Shown: in pieces, positions 1 to 8,074 of the stretch | Layout: each line of letters opens with the position of its first letter | Position numbering within the stretch: the stretch's first letter is position 1 | IMG/VR virus record: IMGVR_UViG_3300042380_000526 | Span: 1-35,313 of that record | Direction: 5' to 3' (one strand) | Source: a virus | DNA: 35,313 bases | Program-made: the position numbers and the translations under genes | The notes under the pieces: generated by a model | Told to the model about the DNA's origin: nothing | The model's database searches: none | What the model saw: the letters and a program-made list of their open reading frames with translations, nothing else

Positions 1-127
1 ACCATGGACGTGACGCTGACACTGAAGGGTGACCAGGCGACCAAGGCCGCGCTGGCCGCGTTGGGCAAGGATGCGGCCTTCGTGACCGCGCAGGCCATCA
101 ACGCCACCGCCAACGCGGCCCAGCAGG
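1..127. repeat. Left copy of 127-bp direct terminal repeat (circular contig overlap)
   Basis: Bases 1-127 are identical to bases 35187-35313. The repeat begins 3 bases before the first ATG and stops inside that gene, with no functional boundary. An odd length such as 127 is a common assembler k-mer, so the simplest reading is an assembly overlap of a circular or circularly permuted genome rather than a biological terminal repeat. The unique sequence is then 35,186 bp. Confidence 0.95.
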
Positions 128-651
128 CCGTGCGGGACAACCTGACCGGGTTCACGCTGCGCCGGCGGGAGTTCATCCTGCGTACCATCTACCGCCGGCC
201 CGGGACCGACTTCGCAAAAAAAACGGACCTCCGGGCGGCCCTCCGGGTCAATCCGCAGCGGGACGTGCTGGCCAAGCACGAGGAGGGCGGGCGCAAGATG
301 CCAGGGGCTGGCGGCCGGACGGTGGCCATCCCCCTCGAGGCCGTCAAGCCGAACGAGATGGCCGTGGTCCCGCGCCGGCTGCGACCCTCTCAGCTGCCCC
401 GAGACCAGGTGCGACGGGTGGAGACGCGGGCCGGAACCTTCCTCGTGCGAAACCGTCCCGGCCGCGGTTCTGGAGGTCGGGTGGGGTGGCGAACAGAATT
501 CCTCTACCGGCTCAAGCCGTCAACGCCGCTCCGACCAAGGCTTCGGTTTGTGGAAACCGCAAACAAAGCGGTGAACCGGGAGTGGGTGGGGATCGCGCTG
601 GCCAAGGTGGCCGCACTGCTGGCCCGGTTCACGGCCACAGGACCGACCTGA
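4..651 (+). CDS. Tail completion / minor tail protein Z-like
   Basis: 215-aa basic protein. A short N-terminal region is followed by an alanine-rich helix (about 15-45) of the ALAALGKDAAFVTAQAINAT type, an LRRREFILRTI segment, a KHEEGGRKMP motif near 90-100 and a C-terminal helix after FLYRLKPSTPLRP. This pattern recalls the minor tail Z / tail-completion family that caps the tail at the head-tail joint. The assignment rests on pattern memory, not a search. The start is supported by a purine-rich stretch (GAAGGGGGGGGG) just upstream at the other end of the contig (35175-35185). It sits before the terminase instead of between head and tail genes, which is unusual. Its 5' end is repeated at 35190-35313. 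Confidence 0.6.
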   Translation: MDVTLTLKGDQATKAALAALGKDAAFVTAQAINATANAAQQAVRDNLTGFTLRRREFILRTIYRRPGTDFAKKTDLRAALRVNPQRDVLAKHEEGGRKMPGAGGRTVAIPLEAVKPNEMAVVPRRLRPSQLPRDQVRRVETRAGTFLVRNRPGRGSGGRVGWRTEFLYRLKPSTPLRPRLRFVETANKAVNREWVGIALAKVAALLARFTATGPT

Positions 652-821
652 CCCGTCGTGGTGTCTGGCAGGAATCGTGCCAGATGGGTTGCGGGTCCTT
701 CCCATGGGGTGGCCCCCGCGAGACCCGCGCAGCCCCGGTTTTCGGCTAGCGCCAGCCTTTTCGGTCAAGATGACCGAGAAAGGGGCCAGATTCGGCCAGT
801 TTTCCACATGAACGGAGCCCG
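652..821 (+). other. Intergenic region before terminase: hairpins, candidate cos/pac region
   Basis: 170 bp without a supported gene. Two perfect dyads are visible: TCTGGCA at 664-670 with TGCCAGA at 678-684 (7-nt loop), and TCGGTCA at 761-767 with TGACCGA at 771-777 (3-nt loop; flanking CCTTT and GAAAGG nearly extend the stem). A GGCCAG direct repeat follows (about 784 and 794), then GTTTTCCACA at 799-808, a member of a site family also found near 3482-3512 and 28198-28228. Lambda-type terminases usually cut near their small-subunit gene, so a cos or pac site here is an inference. No T-tract follows either hairpin, so they are weak terminator candidates. Confidence 0.5.
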
Positions 822-1409
822 ATGAACGAACGCTGGGTCTCAATCGGCCAGCTCGCCGACGAGGTGGGCGTCACGCGCCGCCATCTGCAGCGGATCCGGA
901 CCGAGGAGCCCGGGGTGCTGGTCACCCGGCAGCTGGGCGCCGGCGAGGCGGAATACAAGCAGCCCGACTGCGCCATCAACCTGCGCCGGCGCGAGATGGA
1001 CCGGGCGCGGCGGGAATCGTCGGCCACCGTCAGCCTCGACGCGGCCCGGACGCGCAAGGCGCTGGCCGAGGCCGAGCTGGCCGAGCTCGAGGTAGCCCAG
1101 GCGCGGGCCGCGGCGCTGTCGGTGACCGACTACGAGGCCGCGCTCGGCAAGATTTTGGAGCGGCTGTCGGCCCGGCTGCGGTCGGTGCCCATCCGCCTGG
1201 CGCATCTGGGCACCGAGGTGGAGGCCGCGGCGGAGGCCGAGGCCGAGCGGGTCATCATCGAGCTGCATGGCTGGGACGAGGAGGTGCTGGAGAAGCCGGC
1301 CCCGGCACCGCCGCCGCGGGCGGCCCTCGAGGAGGGGCCGACCCAGCCGGCCGAGGTGCGGCTGCCCAAGGCTCGGGGCCGGCCGCGCAAGATCCGGCCG
1401 GAGGCGTGA
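822..1409 (+). CDS. Terminase small subunit (Nu1-like)
   Basis: 195 aa. The N-terminus (WVSIGQLADEVGVTRRHLQRI) is a winged helix-turn-helix of the kind that opens lambda Nu1 proteins and binds packaging-site DNA. An alanine/glutamate-rich helix follows (about 60-110, RKALAEAELAELEVAQARAA), typical of the oligomerisation segment. The C-terminus is proline-rich and basic (about 155-195), plausibly the contact to the large subunit. It ends at the TGATG overlap with the large terminase. A GGAG sits 4-7 bases before the ATG. A minor ATG at 808 gives only a five-codon peptide. Role: recognise phage DNA and load the packaging motor at the procapsid. Confidence 0.85.
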   Translation: MNERWVSIGQLADEVGVTRRHLQRIRTEEPGVLVTRQLGAGEAEYKQPDCAINLRRREMDRARRESSATVSLDAARTRKALAEAELAELEVAQARAAALSVTDYEAALGKILERLSARLRSVPIRLAHLGTEVEAAAEAEAERVIIELHGWDEEVLEKPAPAPPPRAALEEGPTQPAEVRLPKARGRPRKIRPEA

Positions 1410-3424
1410 TGGAGACCCACCCCACCGCCATCGACGCGCTGAACGAGGCGACCCGCCGCCGGTTCCAGCGGCACTGCCGGCCCATGCCGCGGCTCGGCAT
1501 CGCGGACTGGGCCACGCGGCACCGGGTGCTTTCGCCGGAGGCTACGGCCCAGCACGGCCCGTGGCGGAACGACGTCGTGCCCTATCTGGTGGACATCATG
1601 AACGCCATCGGCGACCGGACCACCCAGGAGGTGGTGCTGGTCACCCCGTCGCAGGCCGGGAAATCGGAGGCCATCTTGAACGCCATCGGCTTCTTCATTC
1701 ACCAGGAGCCGAGCCCGATGTTGGTGGTCCAGCCGACGGTGGAGACCGGGGAAAGCTTCTCCAAGGACCGGGTGGCGCCGATGCTCCGGGACAGCCCGGC
1801 CCTGCAGCCGCTGGTGGCCCCGGCCCGGTCCCGCGACTCGAACAACACCATCCTGTCCAAGCAGTATCCGGGCGGGCAGCTGGACATCACCGGGGCCAAT
1901 GCGCCCAGCGGGCTGGCCATGCGGCCCAAGCGGGTGGTCCTGCTGGACGAACGGGACCGGCACCCGCGGAGCGCCGGCACCGAGGGGGACGTGAAGGCCA
2001 TTGCCCGGGCCCGGACCAGATCCTTCGGCCGCCGCCGCAAGATTGTCGAGGTGTCGAGCCCGACCAGTGCCGAGGAGTCGCTGATCTGGCCTAGCTACCT
2101 CGAGGGCACACAAGAGGTGTGGGAGGTGCCCTGCCCGAGCTGCGGGGCCTACCAGGTGCTCCAGTTCGAGCGGCTCAAGTGGGAGCTCACGCCGGCGCGG
2201 GCCGTGGACGCCGATACGGTCCGGTACAGCTGCGCACATTGCCCGGCCCTGCTGCCGCCCACCGCCAAGGCCGGCATGCTCCGCGGCGGGCGCTGGACCG
2301 CCACGGCGGAGCCCCGGGTGCCGCACAAGCGGACGTTCCACCTCACGGGGATGGCGGCGGCCTTTACGCAGTGGGACGAGCTGGCCCAAGAGTTCGTGAC
2401 GGCCAACAAGCAGGACGATCCCAGCCTCCGGGTTGAGATGCTGCGGGCATTTTTCAACACCGGGCTCGGGGCCCTCTACGTGGACCAGAGCGCCGAGACC
2501 CAGCAGCATGAGCTGATGACCCGGGCCAAGCCCTACGATGCGGCCCAGCGGTGGCAGATCCCGGCGGAGGCCGGGTTCGTGACCGCCGGGGTGGACGTCC
2601 AGCATGACCGGCTGGAAATCGTCGTCCGGGCATGGGGCGCCGGCGAGGAATCGTGGCTGGTGCAGCGGGTGGTCCTGCGGGGCGATGCCTTCAACGCCAA
2701 GCTCTGGGGCGCCCTGGACGAGTGGCGGACCTCGAGGCAGTACCGCCACCAGAGCGGCGCCATCCTGCCCATCCGGTCGCTGTGCATCGACGCCGGCGAC
2801 GGCGCCATGGCCCAGAATGTGTACAAGTACTGCCACGCCAAGCACAGCGCGGGGGTGTTCGCGGTGAAGGGGCACGGGCTGGCCGCGGCGCCGATGCTGC
2901 CGAACAAGGCCACCAAGGTGAAGCCGGGGCGGCTGTACGTGGTGGGAGTGCATGCCATCATGGAACGCATCTATAGACGCTTGGCCATGCCCAACCCGGG
3001 ACCCGGGTACCTGCACCTCAACGAGTATGCCTCCGCCACCCCACCGGACGGGGTGCCTGGCGATTACTGCGAGCAGCTCACCAGCATGCAACGGGTCAAG
3101 GACGAAAAGACCCGGCGGTACCGGTTCGTGGCGACCAAAGGCCGCCGCAACGAGGTGGCCGACGCCGAGGTGTACGCCTATGCCGCGCTGCTGCTGGCCC
3201 CCATCGACCGGGCCCAGCTGGGGGCCGAGGTGGAGAAGGTGAACGCGGCCGGACGCCGGCTGGCCCAGCAACAGCCCGAGCCGGAGGAGCCCGTGCCGCC
3301 GGTGGAGAGGACCGACCGGTCCGAGCCAACCCCGCCGGTGCCCACCCGGGTGGCGCCGGTCGGCAGACCACCGGCCCAGACCGCGTGGTGGAATACCACC
3401 GGGCGAGGCGGCTGGCGTCGCTGA
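1409..3424 (+). CDS. Terminase large subunit (lambda GpA family)
   Basis: 671 aa, a usual length for lambda GpA-type packaging motors. Walker A lies near 79-87 (TPSQAGKSE) and Walker B near 176-182 (VVLLDERD). The strongly conserved-looking VVQPTVETGESFSKDRVAP block (about 106-124) is typical of the ATPase half. A zinc-binding pair, CPSCG then CAHC, lies mid-protein. The nuclease half has acidic motifs GVDVQHDRLE and CIDAGDGA, and a late VADAEVYAYAALLLA block. The tail is proline-rich. The ATG at 1409 has GGAGG at 1400-1404 at short spacing; an in-frame GTG at 1406 is the alternative. It cuts concatemeric DNA and pumps it into the procapsid with the upstream small subunit. Confidence 0.95.
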   Translation: METHPTAIDALNEATRRRFQRHCRPMPRLGIADWATRHRVLSPEATAQHGPWRNDVVPYLVDIMNAIGDRTTQEVVLVTPSQAGKSEAILNAIGFFIHQEPSPMLVVQPTVETGESFSKDRVAPMLRDSPALQPLVAPARSRDSNNTILSKQYPGGQLDITGANAPSGLAMRPKRVVLLDERDRHPRSAGTEGDVKAIARARTRSFGRRRKIVEVSSPTSAEESLIWPSYLEGTQEVWEVPCPSCGAYQVLQFERLKWELTPARAVDADTVRYSCAHCPALLPPTAKAGMLRGGRWTATAEPRVPHKRTFHLTGMAAAFTQWDELAQEFVTANKQDDPSLRVEMLRAFFNTGLGALYVDQSAETQQHELMTRAKPYDAAQRWQIPAEAGFVTAGVDVQHDRLEIVVRAWGAGEESWLVQRVVLRGDAFNAKLWGALDEWRTSRQYRHQSGAILPIRSLCIDAGDGAMAQNVYKYCHAKHSAGVFAVKGHGLAAAPMLPNKATKVKPGRLYVVGVHAIMERIYRRLAMPNPGPGYLHLNEYASATPPDGVPGDYCEQLTSMQRVKDEKTRRYRFVATKGRRNEVADAEVYAYAALLLAPIDRAQLGAEVEKVNAAGRRLAQQQPEPEEPVPPVERTDRSEPTPPVPTRVAPVGRPPAQTAWWNTTGRGGWRR

Positions 3425-3511
3425 TCGGACAATAGACGACGGCCAGCCCTCCCGAGGCGGCCAAACGGCACCGGCTGGCTCTGTGGATAACTCCGGCGCT
3501 AAGTTTTCCAC
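3425..3511 (+). promoter_or_regulatory. Intergenic inverted pair of DnaA-box-like sites
   Basis: 87-bp gap. TGTGGATAAC at 3482-3491 (minus-strand sense GTTATCCACA) faces GTTTTCCACA at 3503-3512; the 5' ends are 21 bp apart, about two helical turns. Together they form an 11-bp dyad (TGTGGATAACT / AGTTTTCCACA) with one mismatch. The second site runs into the ATG of the next gene at 3512, and no Shine-Dalgarno sequence is visible there, so a bound protein or folded RNA could affect its expression. TGTGGATAA is a perfect consensus DnaA box on the minus strand. The function here is inferred. Confidence 0.55.
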
Positions 3512-4048
3512 ATGCCCGATCCGCTCACAAGGGTCCCGCACTCGTTCGCCGCTGGCGATTCGCTGGCGGTGACGCTGTCCTATGCGGACTATCCGGCCCC
3601 GACGTGGGCCGCGAGCTGGTTTCTGCGCGGGCCCTCTGCGCAGGACCTGACCGCCACGCAAAGCGGCACGAATCACGCCTTCACGCTGACGACGGCGGCC
3701 AGCGGGAACCTGCTGCCCGGCACCTACAGCTACAGCGTCCGGGTGACCAGCGGCACCACCACCACCACGGTGGAGACTGGCCGCCTGACGGTGACGCCAA
3801 ACCTCGCCGCCGCGGGCCCGGGCGAGCTGACGAGCTACGCCGAGCAGCAGCTGGCGATCTGTCAGCAGGCCCGGGAAAACATCCTCCGGGGCGAGATGAA
3901 GCTGTACATGATCGGCGGCCGCCAGGTGCAGCTGCATAGTCTGGACGAGCTGCGGCGCGAGGAGACGTTCTGGCAGACCCGGGTCCAGATGGAACGCGGC
4001 CTCGGGTTCGGTCGGGCGGTCCGGTACGACGTGGTGGGGCTCCGGTGA
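3512..4048 (+). CDS. Head-tail connector: beta-sandwich domain plus gpW-like C-terminus
   Basis: 178 aa in two parts. Residues 1-100 are rich in Ser/Thr/Gly beta strands (for example GTYSYSVRVTSGTTTTTVETG) and read like an Ig-like or similar beta-sandwich domain. Residues about 108-165 hold a helix-hairpin-helix pattern (QQLAICQQAR, then YMIGGRQVQLHSLDELRR, then ETFWQTRVQME) matching the gpW / small head-tail joining type, in which the IGGR turn precedes a helix ending in aromatic W or Y. Its place between terminase and portal also fits gpW. Standalone gpW proteins are only about 60-100 aa, so the N-terminal domain is an addition. It overlaps the portal start by 4 bases. Confidence 0.65.
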   Translation: MPDPLTRVPHSFAAGDSLAVTLSYADYPAPTWAASWFLRGPSAQDLTATQSGTNHAFTLTTAASGNLLPGTYSYSVRVTSGTTTTTVETGRLTVTPNLAAAGPGELTSYAEQQLAICQQARENILRGEMKLYMIGGRQVQLHSLDELRREETFWQTRVQMERGLGFGRAVRYDVVGLR

Positions 4049-5616
4049 AGCTGCGGGCCCGCCTGGCGCTGCTGACCGCCGCGGTGACGGGCCGCCGCGC
4101 CGGGCCGCGCATGCTGGCCCGCTACGCCGGCGCCGGGCACCAGCGCATCGTGGCCCGGTGGTTCACCGAGCTGGAGGAGCCCAACGAGGAGCTGCGGAAC
4201 ACGCTGCGCGAGCTGCGGGCCCGCAGCCGGGAGCTGATGCGGGACAACGGCGAGGCCGCCGGGCTGGCCTTCGACTTCGAGGCCGACATCGTGGGCGCCG
4301 CCGGGGCTCGGCTGCAGTTCCGGGCCCGGACGCCGCGAGGGGCGCTGCGCGAGCCGCTGAACGAGCGGGTGGAGGCCGCGTGGAACGGGTGGGGCCGCCG
4401 GGACAGCTGCACCGCCTCCGGCCACCTGACGTGGCCCGCGCTGCAGCGGCTGGCCCTCCGCACCGTCATCGTGGATGGCGAGTTCTTGGCCCTCAAGGAG
4501 ATGGACCCGCGGCTGCCTTACGGATTCCGGCTGCAGCCGCTGGACGCCGACCAGCTCGACGAGACGTATACGTTTGACCGCCTCCCGAACGGGAACGCGG
4601 TGATGATGGGGGTGGAGACGGACCGGGCCGGGCGTCCGGTGGCGTATTGGATCTGGGACCGCCACCCCTCTCTCCCGGGGCGGATCCGGCAGCGCATCGA
4701 GGCCGCCCGGGTGCTGCACATGTTCAAGACTTTGCGGCCCGGGCAGCTGCGCGGGGTGCCGTGGTTCGCGCCGGCACTGGTCACCTGGAAGCTGGGCCAG
4801 CGGTACACCGAGGCCGAGCTCTACCAGAGCATGCTGGCCGCGGCACAGGGCGGGTTTTTCGTCAACCGGGACGGTGGTGGCTTCGACATCCCGACCGACG
4901 AGCAGGGCAATCCCATCCCGCTGGTGATGGAGGCCGAGCCGGGGTCGGCCCGTGTGCTGCCTGGCGGCTATGAGTTCCAGGCATGGGAGCCAAAGCACCC
5001 GACCGCCAATTACGTCGGCTTCATGAAGGTGGTGAAGCGGGGGGTGGCCCGGGCCTTTGGCCGCAGCTACGCCAGCCTTACGGGCGACCTCTCGGACGTC
5101 AATTTCTCCAGCATGCGCACCGACCGCGTGCGCGAAATCGAGCAGAACCGCATGCACCAGCAGGACCTGCTGGTGGACCAGCTGTGCGTGCCCGTGTTCG
5201 CCGACTGGGCCCGCATGGCGACCCTCACCGGGGCGCTGGGCACGGTGCCGGTGGACTCTGAGGGGATGACCCGGTTTGCCACCTGGCAGTGCAAGGGCTG
5301 GCCGTGGATTGACCCGCTCAAGGACGTGACGGCCTCGCAGCTGCAGCTCAACATGGGCATCACCAGCCCCCAGCGGCTGTGCAGCGAGCAGGGCCGGGAC
5401 TTCTTCGAGGTCATCGACGAAATTGCGGAGGCGCAGGCCTACGCCGCGGCCAAGGGGGTCAACCTGCAGCCGACCCCGCTGCAGTTGACGGTCAACGCCG
5501 ACGCGGAGCAGGAGCCAGCCACCGGCACCCCGTCACCCGCGGAGGAGCAGCAGGCCCGAGAGGCGGGCCCGTCCCGATTCTTGCGCACCCTGACCCAGCG
5601 AACCACGGCGGCCTGA
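4045..5616 (+). CDS. Portal protein (lambda gpB family)
   Basis: 523 aa, the usual size of lambda-type portals. Diagnostic stretches include an early NTLRELRARSRELMRDNGEA block, the IVDGEFLALKEM region near 135-150, YWIWDRHPS, HMFKTLRPGQLRGVPWFAPAL near 230, and the FGRSYASLTGDLSDVNFSS segment near 340 followed by RTDRVREIEQNRMHQQD. These match the lambda portal family from memory. The C-terminus is disordered and acidic. The protein forms the dodecameric ring at the capsid vertex through which the terminase threads DNA. The gene starts with an internal GTG inside the previous reading frame (GTGAAG at 4045), the GTGA overlap seen throughout this genome. Confidence 0.93.
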   Translation: MKLRARLALLTAAVTGRRAGPRMLARYAGAGHQRIVARWFTELEEPNEELRNTLRELRARSRELMRDNGEAAGLAFDFEADIVGAAGARLQFRARTPRGALREPLNERVEAAWNGWGRRDSCTASGHLTWPALQRLALRTVIVDGEFLALKEMDPRLPYGFRLQPLDADQLDETYTFDRLPNGNAVMMGVETDRAGRPVAYWIWDRHPSLPGRIRQRIEAARVLHMFKTLRPGQLRGVPWFAPALVTWKLGQRYTEAELYQSMLAAAQGGFFVNRDGGGFDIPTDEQGNPIPLVMEAEPGSARVLPGGYEFQAWEPKHPTANYVGFMKVVKRGVARAFGRSYASLTGDLSDVNFSSMRTDRVREIEQNRMHQQDLLVDQLCVPVFADWARMATLTGALGTVPVDSEGMTRFATWQCKGWPWIDPLKDVTASQLQLNMGITSPQRLCSEQGRDFFEVIDEIAEAQAYAAAKGVNLQPTPLQLTVNADAEQEPATGTPSPAEEQQAREAGPSRFLRTLTQRTTAA

Positions 5617-5617
5617 G

Positions 5618-8047
5618 ATGACCAAGACCCAGCAGGATCCCTTCCAGCCGTTCTCCCGGGGCAACCCCGGCGGGTTTCGCACCCGCGAGGTCACCATCAC
5701 GGTGGACCTCGAGAGCTACATGGAGGACGGCGACAGCGAAGCGGAGGAGCAGCAGGACGAGGACGAGGAGGAAGCGGCGCCGGAAACCCCGATGTCGATC
5801 CGCCTGGCGATTTCGAGCGAAGCGGCAGTGGAGCGGATGGACTGGGCCACCGGGGACATGTACCTCGAGGTATTGGACCATGGGCCCGGTGGCCCGAGTC
5901 TGGACTATGTGCGCGACGGCATCCCGTTCCTGCTGGACCATGACCTCGGCAACCAGATCGGCCTCGGCACCGTGCCCACGCTGGGCGCGGACCGCATCCT
6001 CCGGACCGAGGTGGTGCCGGGTAGCCATCCCGACGCCGGCTGGGTGTTCAAGGACATGACCGCCGGCATCCGGCGGAAGGTCAGCATCGGCTACTGGCCC
6101 GGCGACACCTACACCGAGACCCGGCGGGCCGACGGCATGCGCGTGCGCCGGTATCGCGGGTGGACGCTGTTCGAGGCCAGCTCCGTGGCCGTGCCGGCGG
6201 ACTACGCCATGGGCATGGGGCGCGGCTACAAGCCGATGGACGAGGAGACGCGGCCGATCACGGACTTCCCGGAGGCCGGCGGGGACACGCCGGTGAGCCT
6301 GGACAATTCGCGGTATGACGTGTTCCCGGTGCGCGAGGCGCAGCAGCTGCAGGAGGAGTATCCCTCGGTCTGGGCCGCCGGCGGCAACATCCGCGGCAAC
6401 GACCAATTCCGGATTCTGGCCCCGGTGGCGGAGCGGGGTGGCGAGCCCCGGACCGAGGCCGAGCGGGACGCCATCCGGCTGCGCGAGGCGTGGGCGGCGC
6501 GGCACGAGGGAGACTTCCGGCTGCCGGGCGTGATTGCCCAGGTGAAGTGGCTGGTGGTCGGCAGCCGTGGCCTCGAGTACATGCGGGACGTCATCAAGGA
6601 GGCCACCGACGCGGTGGACGCCGAGGAGGAGCGCAGTGGGGCCACGATGGTGGCGACCCGCGGCGGCAGGACGAGACAGACCACCAGCCCCGCGAGCGGG
6701 CGCGAGCTGGTACGCACGAACCATCCCGCAGCGGCCGCACAGGCCACACCACAGGAGCGCACGATGGACACGAACACCGCTCCGGTGCCGGGCACGGCCC
6801 CTGCATCGGACCAGAGCCGCCGCGAGGCGCGCTCGCAGGAGCTGGCCGTGCTGGCCCGCAACTTCCCCACCCATGCCCGTCTGGCCGACTGGATCGCGGA
6901 CAACGTCACCGTGGACGCGGCCCGTGACGAGGTCATGCGCAAGCTGGCCACCGTGGCCGACACCGCCACCCGGGCGACGGCCACCCCCGGCATCGAGGTC
7001 GGGCAGGACCGCGAGGCCGCCAAGCCGTGGGGCAACAACGCCGAGTTCTTCCGGGCGGTGCGCGCCGCCGGCTCCGGGCTGGGCACGGACAAGCGGCTGA
7101 TGGCCGAGCGGTCGGCCTCCGGCATGGGCGTGCAGATCGGCGCCGACGGCGGGTTCCTCGTGCCGGAGCAGTTCGCCGACAACATCGTCAAGCTGGCGTT
7201 CGAGACCGGCCAGGTGCTGTCCCGCGTAAACCGCATCCCGGTGAGCGGCAACCAGTACCACATGAACCTCGTGGACGAGACCAGCCGGACCACCGGCAAC
7301 CGCTGGGGCGGGATCCGCGGCTACTGGGTGGGCGAGGGGGACACCATCACCACCAGCAAGCCCAAGGTGCGCCGGGCGACCCTCGACGTCACCAAGAAGC
7401 TGGCCGTGGCCGCCTACGTCACCGCCGAGGCCCTCGAGGACGCGCCGGCGACGTCCACCATGCTGGACCAGGCGTTCGCGGAGGAGGTGGCGTTCATGAC
7501 CGAGGCCGCCATCTTCTCGGGCTCCGGCGCCGGGCAGCCCCTCGGCATCCTCAACTCCGCGGCCTTCGTGACCGTGGCCAAGGAGTCGTCGCAGTCCACC
7601 GCCTCGGTGGTGGCCGCCAACGTGGTCAAGATGCGGGCGCGCCTGCTGCCTCGGAGCCGCGCCAATGCGGTGTTCTTCGTTCACCTGGACGTGGAGCCGG
7701 AGCTGCAGACCATGAGCATCGGCAACCAGCCGGTGTACCTGCCCCCGGGCGGGCTGGCCGGCAACCCGCTGGGCCAGCTGCTGGGGATTCCGGTGGTGCC
7801 CATCGAGCACTGCGAGGCGCTCGGCACGCCCGGCGACATCGTCCTGGCGGATATGAGCTACTATGCCCTCGGCGAGAAGGCCACCAGCTTCATGGCCCGC
7901 AGCATGCACGTGCGGTTCCTCAACGACGAGGAGACCTTCCGCATGACCTACCGCGTGGACGGGTTCCCGATGCTGCAGAGCCCGGTGACCCCCAACAAGG
8001 GGTCCAACACGCTGTCCACCTTCGTGGGTGTCGCCACCCGCCCGTAA
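5618..8047 (+). CDS. Fused prohead protease - linker domain - major capsid protein (HK97 fold)
   Basis: 809 aa in one frame. Residues about 20-205 are an HK97-type (U35) prohead protease: candidate catalytic His108 in FLLDHD and Ser156 in RRKVSIGYW, followed by FEASSVAVPADYAMGMG. Residues about 230-330 form an extra domain (RYDVFPVREAQQL, then GGNIRGNDQF, REAWAARHEGDF and VIAQVKWLVVGSRG). Residues 383-809 are an HK97-fold major capsid protein: a helical delta-like segment to about 500, then GMGVQIGADGGFLVPEQF and a typical P-loop/A-domain ending. An in-frame ATG at 6764 with AGGAG at 6753-6757 (6-nt spacing) could give free capsid protein of 427 aa, which would supply the needed excess of capsid over protease. 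Confidence 0.92.
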   Translation: MTKTQQDPFQPFSRGNPGGFRTREVTITVDLESYMEDGDSEAEEQQDEDEEEAAPETPMSIRLAISSEAAVERMDWATGDMYLEVLDHGPGGPSLDYVRDGIPFLLDHDLGNQIGLGTVPTLGADRILRTEVVPGSHPDAGWVFKDMTAGIRRKVSIGYWPGDTYTETRRADGMRVRRYRGWTLFEASSVAVPADYAMGMGRGYKPMDEETRPITDFPEAGGDTPVSLDNSRYDVFPVREAQQLQEEYPSVWAAGGNIRGNDQFRILAPVAERGGEPRTEAERDAIRLREAWAARHEGDFRLPGVIAQVKWLVVGSRGLEYMRDVIKEATDAVDAEEERSGATMVATRGGRTRQTTSPASGRELVRTNHPAAAAQATPQERTMDTNTAPVPGTAPASDQSRREARSQELAVLARNFPTHARLADWIADNVTVDAARDEVMRKLATVADTATRATATPGIEVGQDREAAKPWGNNAEFFRAVRAAGSGLGTDKRLMAERSASGMGVQIGADGGFLVPEQFADNIVKLAFETGQVLSRVNRIPVSGNQYHMNLVDETSRTTGNRWGGIRGYWVGEGDTITTSKPKVRRATLDVTKKLAVAAYVTAEALEDAPATSTMLDQAFAEEVAFMTEAAIFSGSGAGQPLGILNSAAFVTVAKESSQSTASVVAANVVKMRARLLPRSRANAVFFVHLDVEPELQTMSIGNQPVYLPPGGLAGNPLGQLLGIPVVPIEHCEALGTPGDIVLADMSYYALGEKATSFMARSMHVRFLNDEETFRMTYRVDGFPMLQSPVTPNKGSNTLSTFVGVATRP
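6753..6766 (+). promoter_or_regulatory. Internal ribosome binding site and start for free major capsid protein
   Basis: AGGAG at 6753-6757 stands 6 nt before an in-frame ATG at 6764, inside the protease-capsid ORF at codon 383. This falls in the low-complexity linker (rich in A, T, P) between the extra domain and the capsid delta segment. It is a better Shine-Dalgarno match than that of the ORF's own start at 5618. Internal initiation is inferred; proteolytic maturation of the fusion is the other way to release capsid protein. Confidence 0.6.
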
Positions 8048-8074
8048 CCTGACCAGCTCACCGAGGATCCAACC

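Noticed and set aside
1130-3937. 935-codon open frame on the minus strand opposite the terminase
   Set aside because: Shadow frame produced by high GC third positions; composition is rich in His, Arg, Gly, Pro with no domain, and the + strand encodes an unmistakable terminase.
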